This document shows positions 13,692 through 19,674 of a DNA stretch of 19,674 nucleotides, piece after piece. How positions within the stretch are numbered: position 1 is the first letter of the stretch; every line of letters begins with the position of its first letter. The stretch spans positions 1-19,674 of the forward strand of contig CAMLKN010000013.1 in the NCBI GenBank assembly GCA_946480655.1. Reading direction: 5' to 3'. Source of the stretch: an uncultured Devosia sp. (GTDB lineage: Bacteria; Pseudomonadota; Alphaproteobacteria; Rhizobiales; Devosiaceae). The notes below the pieces were generated by a model. It had not been told where the DNA came from and made no database searches. It was given only the letters and a program-made list of their open reading frames with translations. Both the position numbers and the translations under genes were made by a program.

Positions 13692-15308
13692 TCAAAAGAG
13701 ACTTTCCTGCGATCCCTCGTTAGGCCCGGACCGGGTCGGCTTGCGACGGACAGCCGGAGCGCCGTTTACAGTGACGCCTAGCTCACCATCGGCAAACGTG
13801 AGGCGGAGCCTCTCTCCCGGACCGGCCGCCTCCCGGCTGCTGACAACTTGGCCGGTCTCGTCCTGCACCAAAGCGTAGCCGCGCGCCAAGACGCTGTGAT
13901 AACTCAAGGTTTCCAGAAGCTTGCCCAATTGCTCCAATTGTCTGCGGGGCGAAACAGTGAGTTGGCCGCCAACCTGATGGAAGCGCTGGTTTTGCGCCGC
14001 AAGCCGTTCCTGTGCGTGCCGCAGGTCGACCCGCAGCGGTTTGCCGGAGAGGCGGGGCAATAGGCGGTCCAATGCCGTGTGCTTGCGCTCCATGGCCGTG
14101 GCCGCTGCCGGCCCCAAGCGGCGAGCGCGTGGATCGTAGGTGAGCCGCGCCCGCTCTATGGTTTTGATGAGACCCGTTCTGCCTTGCCGGTCCAGATTGC
14201 CGAGTTTCTGCTCCAATTCGGTATGCCGCTGACGCACCAGCCGCGGCTGCATGGCAGCAGCAAGATTGGAAAAGGCAATGCGGCGCGCCTGCACAAAATG
14301 GCGCAAGGCGGCCGAGAGTTGGCTGGAGGCCATGTCCAGTGTCTGCCGTTGGGTCGAGACGAGGTCGGTAGGGCGCGGAAGGCCCGCCGATGCAGCGCGC
14401 AACCGGTCCTTGAGGCTGACGACACTCCGCCGCGCCGCCTGGCGTTGCCGGCTGCCCTGATCCTCGACGTAGGCGATGAGTTCGGCGCGCACCGGTACGG
14501 CCGCCTCTGCGGCCGCTGTCGGGGTCGGCGCCCGCATGTCCGCTGCATAGTCGATCAAGGTCGTGTCGGTCTCGTGACCGACGGCCGAGATGATCGGTAT
14601 GCCCGAGGCGGCCACGGCGCGGACCACGGCTTCCTCGTTGAAGCCCCAGAGATCTTCGATGGAGCCGCCGCCGCGGGCCACGATCAAAAGGTCGGGACGC
14701 GGGATCGGCCCATCGGGCAGAAAGGCGTTGAAGCCCTCGATGGCGTTGACCACTTCGGACGCACAGGTGTCGCCTTGCACCCGAACCGGCCAGACCAGAA
14801 CATGGCTGGGAAAACGGTCGTCCAGGCGATGCAGGATATCGCGGATCACGGCGCCGGTGGGAGAGGTGACGACCCCAATGACGCGCGGCAGATAGGGCAG
14901 AGGCCGTTTGCGCTCCCGGGCGAAAAGGCCCTCCGCGAGCAGCTTCTTGCGCCGTTCTTCGAGAAGGGCCATCAACGCACCGGCCCCGGCGGGCTCGATA
15001 TTCTCGATGACGATCTGATACTTGCTCGACCGCGGGAAGGTGGTCAGGCGCCCGGTCGCTATGACTTCGAGGCCCTCTTCAGGCTTGAAGGTCAGGCGCG
15101 CATAGTTGCCCTTCCAAACCACCGCGTCGATGGACGCCGCGTCGTCCTTGAGGGTGAAATAGGCATGCCCGGACGAATGCTGGCCCCGGAAGCCGGAGAT
15201 TTCGCCGCGCACACGCACATGGCCAAATTCCTCTTCGACCGTGCGCTTGACCGCCTGGGCGATCTCGGAAACGGTGAATTCGGCAGCGTTGGTCAGGACC
15301 TGGGACAC
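13692..15308 (-). CDS. xseA: Exodeoxyribonuclease VII large subunit
   Basis: XseA, with the small subunit XseB, degrades single-stranded DNA from both ends to oligonucleotides, aiding mismatch and damage repair. The 538-residue protein starts with an OB-fold DNA-binding domain (about residues 8-105; FTVSEIAQAVKRTVEEEFG and SGHAYFTLKD). The catalytic domain has VIGVVTSPTGAVIRDI (143-158), ARGGGSIEDLWGFNEE (211-226) and SAVGHETDTTLIDYAADMRA (241-260). A long basic helical region and a tail with HSVLARGYALVQ follow. The start is a GTG at 15308 with GGAAA upstream, giving the usual NAAEFTVSEI context. xseB is not in the window. A perfect 14-bp palindrome lies 33 bases upstream of the start. Confidence 0.96.
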   Translation of the reverse strand: MSQVLTNAAEFTVSEIAQAVKRTVEEEFGHVRVRGEISGFRGQHSSGHAYFTLKDDAASIDAVVWKGNYARLTFKPEEGLEVIATGRLTTFPRSSKYQIVIENIEPAGAGALMALLEERRKKLLAEGLFARERKRPLPYLPRVIGVVTSPTGAVIRDILHRLDDRFPSHVLVWPVRVQGDTCASEVVNAIEGFNAFLPDGPIPRPDLLIVARGGGSIEDLWGFNEEAVVRAVAASGIPIISAVGHETDTTLIDYAADMRAPTPTAAAEAAVPVRAELIAYVEDQGSRQRQAARRSVVSLKDRLRAASAGLPRPTDLVSTQRQTLDMASSQLSAALRHFVQARRIAFSNLAAAMQPRLVRQRHTELEQKLGNLDRQGRTGLIKTIERARLTYDPRARRLGPAAATAMERKHTALDRLLPRLSGKPLRVDLRHAQERLAAQNQRFHQVGGQLTVSPRRQLEQLGKLLETLSYHSVLARGYALVQDETGQVVSSREAAGPGERLRLTFADGELGVTVNGAPAVRRKPTRSGPNEGSQESLF

Positions 15309-15340
15309 GAAGCGTTTCCAGCAAAAATGGCAACGGTCTT

Positions 15341-15354
15341 GCGTTTCGAAACGC
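15341..15354. promoter_or_regulatory. Perfect 14-bp palindrome upstream of xseA
   Basis: GCGTTTCGAAACGC reads the same on both strands. It lies 33-46 bases before the xseA start, in the 104-bp gap between the lysR stop and xseA. Position and perfect symmetry suggest a dimeric repressor or activator site. No candidate protein can be named from the sequence. Confidence 0.45.
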
Positions 15355-15412
15355 GACAGAAGAAGACCCTCTGGTGCGCCAAAGTCGGGGCAGGGTCAAG
15401 CAGTCTGGAACG

Positions 15413-16300
15413 CTACTCCGCCGCTTCGGCCTGGTGCGGCTGCTCCAGATTGCCCATGGATTGCACGATGTGGTTGGCCAGGGCGTCGTAGATGCCGCCA
15501 TAGGCATGGCTGGCGCGCATGAGTGCAATCTGCGCATCTGCCAGCCGCGGCAATCCATATTCTTCGCCGATTACCCGCATCCCCGGCTGCAGCGCGCTTT
15601 CCGGCAGGAAACCCACGGCCAGGTCGGAGAGTACGGCCGAAGAGATGGCGGTGGCATTGGACGATGTATAGGCGACGCGATAGTCAAAACCCGTGCGCTC
15701 GAGCTGCTCCATGGCGTCCTTGCGCCAGATGCAGCAATTGGGCCCGCAGGCAATCGCCAGCGGCTCGCTGGCCAAGGCCCGGCCGCCATGACTCGACACC
15801 CAGAACATCTTCTCGGTGCGGAACAATTCCCCGAAGTTGTGGTCTGTGCCCTGGGTGAAGACGATGAGGTCGTAGCGCCCGGCCTTCATCCCGCTCAGCA
15901 GCTCTTCCGAAGCCATGCAGCTTACGTCCACCGCAATCTTGGGATGGGTGCGCTGGAAGCTTGAGAGGATGACAGGCAATAGACGGACCGCATAATCGTC
16001 GGGCACACCAAAGCGAATGGAGCCGGCCAAATCGCCGTCGTTGAAGTGGTCGAGGATTTCGGCATTGGTGCGCAGCATCTTGCGTGCCCGTTCATAGAGC
16101 ACCTCGCCATGATGAGTGAGAGTAACGCTTCGTCCGTCGCGGGTGAGCAGCGAGTGGCCCAGCCTCTCCTCCAGCCGCTTGATCTGCATGGAGACGGCCG
16201 ACTGGGTCTTGTTCACCCGGCGCGCCGCTTCGGTGAAGCTGCCACAATCGGCAATGGCGCAGAAGCTCTGCAACTGATCGAGATCGAGGGGGGCTGTCAT
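15413..16300 (-). CDS. LysR-family transcriptional regulator
   Basis: This 295-residue regulator has the N-terminal winged helix-turn-helix (LDQLQSFCAIADCGSFTEAARRVNKTQSAVSMQIKRLEE region, residues 7-45) and a C-terminal LysR substrate-binding domain starting near IRFGVPDDYA. The segment CCIWRKDAMEQLERTGFDYR resembles the LrhA/HexA group of LysR proteins. The effector is unknown. The ATG gives a normal LysR N-terminus, although the ribosome binding site is weak. It is divergent from a DUF1127 gene across 151 bp containing two dyads, the usual layout for a LysR regulator and its target. It is followed on the same strand by xseA after 104 bp, and read-through is possible. Confidence 0.95.
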   Translation of the reverse strand: MTAPLDLDQLQSFCAIADCGSFTEAARRVNKTQSAVSMQIKRLEERLGHSLLTRDGRSVTLTHHGEVLYERARKMLRTNAEILDHFNDGDLAGSIRFGVPDDYAVRLLPVILSSFQRTHPKIAVDVSCMASEELLSGMKAGRYDLIVFTQGTDHNFGELFRTEKMFWVSSHGGRALASEPLAIACGPNCCIWRKDAMEQLERTGFDYRVAYTSSNATAISSAVLSDLAVGFLPESALQPGMRVIGEEYGLPRLADAQIALMRASHAYGGIYDALANHIVQSMGNLEQPHQAEAAE

Positions 16301-16451
16301 GAGATTGCATCACCGAAATTGATCATCGAGATGAAATCTATTTGTTAGACGAATGGAAGTCCAGTGCGGTAGTTTCACATCATCGATACAACGATGTGTC
16401 GACGCCCGCCGGCCTCCCTCCGGCGGATCCCTTCGTTTTCGGAGATTTGAA
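16301..16451. promoter_or_regulatory. lysR-DUF1127 divergent control region with two dyads
   Basis: Two inverted repeats lie here: TCATC-GA-GATGA (16323-16334) and CACATC-N11-GATGTG (16376-16398). The second also contains CATCG-N6-CGATG. LysR proteins usually bind dyads in the gap they share with their target. GGAG at 16441 is the ribosome binding site for the DUF1127 gene. I cannot place -35 and -10 boxes with confidence. Confidence 0.5.
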
Positions 16452-16715
16452 ATGGCTCTCTCGCTTCCCGGCGAGCGGTCAGTCGCGGCTGGCTCGCACA
16501 TCAACCCCATTCGTGCCTTGGTGACCTGGTTTGCCCGGGCCACGGCCATTCGCCGTCGTCGCACTGCCCTGAAGAGCCTGCTCGATCTGGATGCGACGCG
16601 GCTGCGCGATCTCGGCATCACTGCCCAGGACGTTGCCGAGGCCATGGCGGCCCGCAGCGGTCGTACACCCGGCATGGTGTTGAACGCCGCCCGCGCCCGC
16701 AACGCACGCGGCTGA
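16452..16715 (+). CDS. DUF1127 domain-containing small protein
   Basis: This 87-residue basic protein has a DUF1127 (YjiS-like) motif at about residues 35-64: RRRTALKSLLDLDATRLRD followed by LGITAQDVAEAM. The N-terminal part (residues 1-30) is variable, and the C-terminus is Arg/Ala-rich. The ATG at 16452 has GGAG seven bases upstream; the open frame extends 33 codons further but without a site. DUF1127 proteins are small and basic, and some have been linked to RNA binding and to phosphate or stress metabolism in Agrobacterium and other bacteria. The divergent LysR gene is the obvious candidate regulator. Confidence 0.9.
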   Translation: MALSLPGERSVAAGSHINPIRALVTWFARATAIRRRRTALKSLLDLDATRLRDLGITAQDVAEAMAARSGRTPGMVLNAARARNARG

Positions 16716-16723
16716 TTGATATT

Positions 16724-16747
16724 GCGGGCGGTCGTGGCGCCCGCTTT
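16724..16747 (+). terminator. Terminator hairpin after the DUF1127 gene
   Basis: GCGGGCG (16724-16730) pairs perfectly with CGCCCGC (16738-16744) around a 7-base loop, followed by TTT. It begins nine bases after the DUF1127 stop at 16715. A stronger terminator follows at 16830. Confidence 0.65.
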
Positions 16748-16829
16748 CCCCGTTGGGATGAACACTTTTGCCGGTGCGCGTCCCATCTCCCGGGCCGGTT
16801 TTGCCACCGGTCCCGTTTCCTGACAACTT

Positions 16830-16864
16830 GCCGGGCCGTGCCGCGCACGTGTCCGGCATTTTTT
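16830..16864 (+). terminator. Rho-independent terminator
   Basis: The stem GCCGG...CCGGC (16830-16834 and 16853-16857) encloses an inner stem CGTGC/GCACG with loop CGC. The hairpin is followed by A and six T (16859-16864). This is a textbook plus-strand terminator and would stop any transcript that passes 16747, before it runs into the convergent PilZ gene. Confidence 0.82.
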
Positions 16865-16870
16865 GTGCCG

Positions 16871-17116
16871 TCAGGTGAACTTGACGCCGATCTCGGTTTC
16901 GGTGCGCCAGGCCACTTCGCAGGCGAAGCGCCGGCCATCATGCATCGCCAGCTCGAACCGCTGGGGTATGGGCAGCGAACTGGTCACTTCCAGCTTCGCG
17001 CCGGTTTCCGAGAGATTGCGAACAGTGCAGTCGAAGGTCGAAAAGCCGTCATTTACGACGATCCTGCCGCCCTTGAGCGTGCGGTGCCGCTGCGCGTCGC
17101 GATTGTCATCGCTCAT
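16871..17116 (-). CDS. PilZ domain protein
   Basis: This 81-residue single-domain protein has the PilZ fold, the common receptor for cyclic di-GMP. The second ligand motif, (D/N)-x-S-x-x-G, is present as NLSETG (34-39). The first, R-x-x-x-R, can be read as RDAQR (6-10), or is degenerate around QRHRTLKGGRI. The remaining beta-barrel ends with CEVAWRTETEIGVKF. Cyclic di-GMP binding is therefore plausible but not certain. The ATG at 17116 has GAGAGG upstream. It lies 18 bases after the IalB family gene on the same strand, so the two are likely co-transcribed. Output targets are unknown. Confidence 0.9.
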   Translation of the reverse strand: MSDDNRDAQRHRTLKGGRIVVNDGFSTFDCTVRNLSETGAKLEVTSSLPIPQRFELAMHDGRRFACEVAWRTETEIGVKFT

Positions 17117-17134
17117 CAGGAACCTCTCGGCTGG

Positions 17135-17635
17135 TCAAGGCAGGGCGGCAAAGCCCTCGGCAAAGCCATTGAGAGAAACCGGGATGCCAACGCCCTCTTC
17201 CGGAGTCTTGAACACAACGAAAATTGCGTTGGTGCCTTCCGAGAGAACCTTGATGATCTCTTCGTCCAATTCGACTTCGGCAATGCAGCCATTGGGCAGG
17301 CAGCGCACAAAGGCAACGCGTCCCATGTCCGTGCCGTCGACATTGAGGCCCAGCCCGTTCGGCAACAGGACCCCGAGCGGCGCCAGGACGCGTAGCAGCC
17401 GCGCTTCGCGGTCTGCGGTGCGCAAGACAATCACCGAAAGCCCGACATTGGGCTGATCTTCAGCCAGCACATTCTGGATAATGGCGCATTGTTCGAAGCT
17501 GGCGCCGGGCGGTGTGTCGCAGCTCATCTGCCAGTCACCGTATTCCGCCTTCACTGTGCCTTGGGCCATGGCTGACGCACTCAGAAGCGACATGCCGATT
17601 GCAACCACAAGACCAAGCCGCTTTGCCCAGACCAT
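17135..17635 (-). CDS. Invasion-associated locus B (IalB) family protein
   Basis: This 166-residue secreted protein carries a signal peptide: basic VWAKR, a hydrophobic core LGLVVAIGMSLLSA, and a likely cleavage after SAMA (residue 24). The mature part has the IalB-family features YGDWQMSCD (32-40) and four cysteines (39, 50, 112, 117) that could form two disulfides in the periplasm. IalB is named from Bartonella, where it aids red-cell invasion, but homologues are widespread in free-living Rhizobiales and their function is unknown. I start at ATG 17635; GTG codons at 17647 and 17638 are alternatives, and AGGAG lies upstream. It is followed by the PilZ gene and divergent from coxB. Confidence 0.9.
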   Translation of the reverse strand: MVWAKRLGLVVAIGMSLLSASAMAQGTVKAEYGDWQMSCDTPPGASFEQCAIIQNVLAEDQPNVGLSVIVLRTADREARLLRVLAPLGVLLPNGLGLNVDGTDMGRVAFVRCLPNGCIAEVELDEEIIKVLSEGTNAIFVVFKTPEEGVGIPVSLNGFAEGFAALP

Positions 17636-17712
17636 CACTTCTATCACTGCTCCTGCCGAATCGGCGCCTTGCCGTGCCTTCGGACTGTTTCCGACACGCG
17701 CCCAGACCTGTC

Positions 17713-17739
17713 AACCAAAGCCCGGATTTCCGGGCGGTT
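17713..17739. terminator. Terminator-like hairpin with no obvious upstream gene
   Basis: GCCCGG-ATTT-CCGGGC (17720-17735) is a perfect 6-bp stem with a 4-base loop. Flanking AACC and GGTT extend it across a bulge of three A. On the plus strand GGTTTTC follows; on the minus strand TTTGGTT follows. No gene on either strand ends here. It could be an attenuator in the ialB leader or the end of a small RNA. Confidence 0.5.
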
Positions 17740-17842
17740 TTCAAGGCAAACTGCGGCGCCGATGAGGCGAATGCCGCTCTGCAGGGCACCAATTTGCCGC
17801 AGCGTTCACAGCGATGGCTGCAATAGACTCAGCCAATGCAAT

Positions 17843-17856
17843 ATGATTTAGGTCAA
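17843..17856. promoter_or_regulatory. FNR/FixK-like site upstream of coxB
   Basis: ATGATTTAGGTCAA matches the FNR/FixK/FnrN consensus TTGA-N6-TCAA at seven of eight positions. It lies 106 bp before the coxB ATG. The match is by sequence only, and a binding protein is not in the window. Confidence 0.4.
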
Positions 17857-17961
17857 CCACGAGTTTTGCGCTCCGAAGTTGAGTCGGGGCGGCGTTAGCT
17901 ATGCCGCTATTTTACCCGCCCTCCTCGGTGCAAGCCGCCAGAACATGTCGATAGGGGGTAT

Positions 17962-18891
17962 ATGGTGACCGGGCAGTTCTTTAGGAAGATGGGCGCCGTT
18001 TCGGCTGCCGCACTGGCACTGGTGCCGGCAATGGCAGCAGCCCAGGAGGTCGGCCGCGGCCATCCCGAGCCCGGTCAGTTCCACCTGCAGGAATCGGTGA
18101 CCCCGATCATGGACTCCATCGTGGCCTTCCATGATGGCATCCTGATGTGGACCATCTCGCTGATCGTCCTGTTCGTGCTGGCCCTTCTGGTCATCATCGT
18201 GGTCCGCTTCAACGCCAAGGCCAATCCGGTGCCGGCGCGTTTCACTCACAATACCCTGATCGAAGTGGTCTGGACCGTGGTTCCGATCCTGATCCTGGCG
18301 GTCATCGCCATTCCGTCGTTCGGCGTGCTGTCAGACCAGATGACCGTGCCCGATGGCGAGCGCAAGTATCTCGGCGCCAGCCTCTTCTCGGCCGATGTCG
18401 AAGTTCCCGCTGCCACCCTGACCGTCAAGGCCACCGGCGAGCAGTGGTACTGGAATTATGAATATGTGGATCAGGGCATTGCCTTCGATTCCAATATCCT
18501 GCGCGAGACCAGCACGGACGGCGTCGATCGCCCCACGCTCAAGCCCGATCAGCCACGCCTGCTTGCCGTCGACAACGATCTGATCGTGCCGGTGAACACC
18601 ACCGTGCGCGTCCAGGTGACTGCCAGCCCGACCGGCGTGATCCACGCCTTTGCCGTCCCGTCCTTCGGCGTCAAAGTTGACGCCGTTCCTGGCCGTCTCA
18701 ACGAGACCTGGTTCAATGCGCGCGAGACCGGCATCTATTACGGCCAGTGCTCCGAACTTTGCGGCAAGGACCATGCCTACATGCCCATTGGCATTCGCGT
18801 CGTGACCGTCGAGGAATTTGAGGCCTTCATGGCTGCCTTCGAAGAAAGCCGCGATTACGCTGCCGCCGCAGCCACGCTGCCGGCGCTGTAA
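17962..18891 (+). CDS. coxB: Cytochrome c oxidase subunit II
   Basis: Subunit II of the aa3-type oxidase takes electrons from cytochrome c through its dinuclear CuA centre and passes them to subunit I. The 309-residue protein has a signal peptide cleaved near AMAAA|QEV (about residue 27), two membrane helices (about 58-82 and 100-120), and a periplasmic cupredoxin domain. All CuA ligands are visible: His228, Cys263, Glu265, Cys267, His271 and Met274 ([12 protein letters not shown]). The aromatic patch for electron entry is present as QWYWNYEY (161-168). The absence of a heme-binding CxxCH tail rules out the caa3 type. The ATG has GGGGG upstream. coxA follows 23 bp later. Confidence 0.97.
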   Translation: MVTGQFFRKMGAVSAAALALVPAMAAAQEVGRGHPEPGQFHLQESVTPIMDSIVAFHDGILMWTISLIVLFVLALLVIIVVRFNAKANPVPARFTHNTLIEVVWTVVPILILAVIAIPSFGVLSDQMTVPDGERKYLGASLFSADVEVPAATLTVKATGEQWYWNYEYVDQGIAFDSNILRETSTDGVDRPTLKPDQPRLLAVDNDLIVPVNTTVRVQVTASPTGVIHAFAVPSFGVKVDAVPGRLNETWFNARETGIYYGQCSELCGKDHAYMPIGIRVVTVEEFEAFMAAFEESRDYAAAAATLPAL

Positions 18892-18914
18892 GACAAGGGT
18901 CAGAGGAAACGAAA

Positions 18915-19674
18915 ATGGCAAACACCGCAAACCTCGAAGCCCACGCCACCGGGCATGATCACGCAACCCATGACCATCACACGCCGACGGGCTGGCGACG
19001 CTGGGTCTATTCCACCAACCACAAGGACATCGGGATCATGTATCTCGTGTTCTCGATTGTCGCCGGCGTGATCGGCGGCCTGCTTTCCGGCGCCATGCGC
19101 CTCGAATTGCAGGAGCCGGGTATCCAGATTTTCCACGGCCTGGCGGCCATGGCCTACGGTCTCGAAGGCGATAGCGCCATCGACGCCGGCAAGCACATGT
19201 TCAACGTGTTCGTCTCGGCGCACGCGCTCATCATGGTGTTCTTCACCGTGATGCCGGCGACCATGGGCGGCTTTGCCAACTACTTCGCCCCGTTGATGGT
19301 GGGTGCGCCCGATACGGCCTTCCCGCGCATCAACAACGTAGCCTTCTGGCTCCTGCCGCCGGCGCTCCTGCTGACTGTCCTGTCGATGTTCTTCGAGGGC
19401 CCCTCGGGTGCTATGGGCTTTGGTGGCGGCTGGACCGCCTACCCGCCGCTCTCGACCTCGGGTCATCCGGGTCCGGCCACCGACTTCGTGATCTTCTCGC
19501 TCCACGTGGCCGGCGTCAGCTCGATCCTGGGCGCGATCAACCTGATCACCACCATCCTCAACATGCGTGCTCCGGGCATGACGCTGCACAAGATGCCGCT
19601 CTTTGCCTGGTCCGTGCTCGTGACCGCCTTCCTGCTGCTGCTGGCCCTGCCGGTTCTGGCCGGCGCCATCACCA
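18915..19674 (+). CDS. coxA: Cytochrome c oxidase subunit I (3' end beyond window)
   Basis: Subunit I holds heme a and the heme a3-CuB site that reduces oxygen. The first 253 codons are present. The ATG has AGAGGA seven bases upstream. The His-rich N-terminus ([13 protein letters not shown], residues 10-22) precedes [18 protein letters not shown], the standard start of helix I. His103 in [10 protein letters not shown] is the first heme a ligand. The D-channel pair is Asn122 and Asp133 (N-x10-D). A loop of about 20 residues between IFH and NVFV is longer than in Paracoccus-type enzymes but is usual in Rhizobiales. The CuB ligands and the second heme ligands lie beyond the right edge. It is co-transcribed with coxB. 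Confidence 0.97.
   Translation, partial: MANTANLEAHATGHDHATHDHHTPTGWRRWVYSTNHKDIGIMYLVFSIVAGVIGGLLSGAMRLELQEPGIQIFHGLAAMAYGLEGDSAIDAGKHMFNVFVSAHALIMVFFTVMPATMGGFANYFAPLMVGAPDTAFPRINNVAFWLLPPALLLTVLSMFFEGPSGAMGFGGGWTAYPPLSTSGHPGPATDFVIFSLHVAGVSSILGAINLITTILNMRAPGMTLHKMPLFAWSVLVTAFLLLLALPVLAGAIT

Larger units (their letters stand above)
17636..17961. other. 326-bp divergent intergenic region, ialB-coxB
   Basis: No convincing protein gene is present. The region must hold promoters for ialB (minus) and coxB (plus). It also contains a terminator-like hairpin (17713-17739) and an FNR/FixK-like site (17843-17856), both listed separately. GGGGG at 17953-17957 is the coxB ribosome binding site. I cannot place promoter boxes with confidence. 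Confidence 0.6.

Noticed and set aside
14079..15491. 470-codon plus-strand open frame
   Set aside because: It is antisense to xseA, with low-complexity Arg/Gly/His composition and no motif.
17636..17851. Small plus-strand open frames in the ialB-coxB gap
   Set aside because: They have no convincing ribosome binding site and largely run over the ialB 5' end. A terminator-like hairpin interrupts the region.

Overview
The window is about 65% GC. Its gene content points to an alphaproteobacterium of the Hyphomicrobiales (Rhizobiales): an IalB family protein beside the coxBA genes, CysQ followed by DUF4170, UbiA facing a DUF6101 protein, DUF2093 beside xseA, and a LysR gene divergent from a DUF1127 gene. 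A Devosia-like genome is my best guess; no rRNA gene is present to confirm this. Most of the sequence is chromosomal housekeeping. I see no tRNA, rRNA, CRISPR array, transposase, phage gene or plasmid function.

Layout. 1-1519 (-): mutL, cut off at the left edge, with the endonuclease motif of MutH-independent MutL proteins. 1620-2072 (+): tadA. 2189-3876 (+): a likely three-gene operon of a four-helix membrane protein, a small XRE regulator that overlaps it by one base, and a quinone-oxidoreductase-like MDR enzyme, behind an AT-rich region with a dyad. 3884-6179 (-): purD, then a patatin/RssA-type hydrolase. 6422-6895 (+): an orphan small protein. 6953-9142 (-): rsmE then gshA. 9365-10297 (+): ubiA, meeting a DUF6101 gene (10388-10903, -) at a strong hairpin. 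11157-12254 (+): cysQ then DUF4170. 12258-15308 (-): xseA, DUF2093 and a LpxB-like glycosyltransferase, closely spaced. 15413-16300 (-): a LysR regulator divergent from a DUF1127 gene (16452-16715, +). 16871-17635 (-): an IalB family secreted protein then a PilZ protein. 17962-19674 (+): coxB and the first 253 codons of coxA, which runs off the right edge.

How the genes relate. Several functions sit side by side without forming one pathway: DNA repair (mutL, xseA), RNA modification (tadA, rsmE), purine synthesis (purD), glutathione synthesis (gshA), and ubiquinone synthesis (ubiA) with terminal oxidation (coxBA). The least ordinary parts are: the LpxB-like glycosyltransferase in the xseA-DUF2093 cluster; the membrane/XRE/MDR operon and its dyad; the LysR/DUF1127 divergent region; a terminator-like hairpin with no obvious gene in the ialB-coxB gap, next to an FNR/FixK-like site; a perfect 14-bp palindrome upstream of xseA; a hairpin ending one base before the cysQ start; and two unrelated REP-like palindromic elements. 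I found no clearly new multi-gene system.
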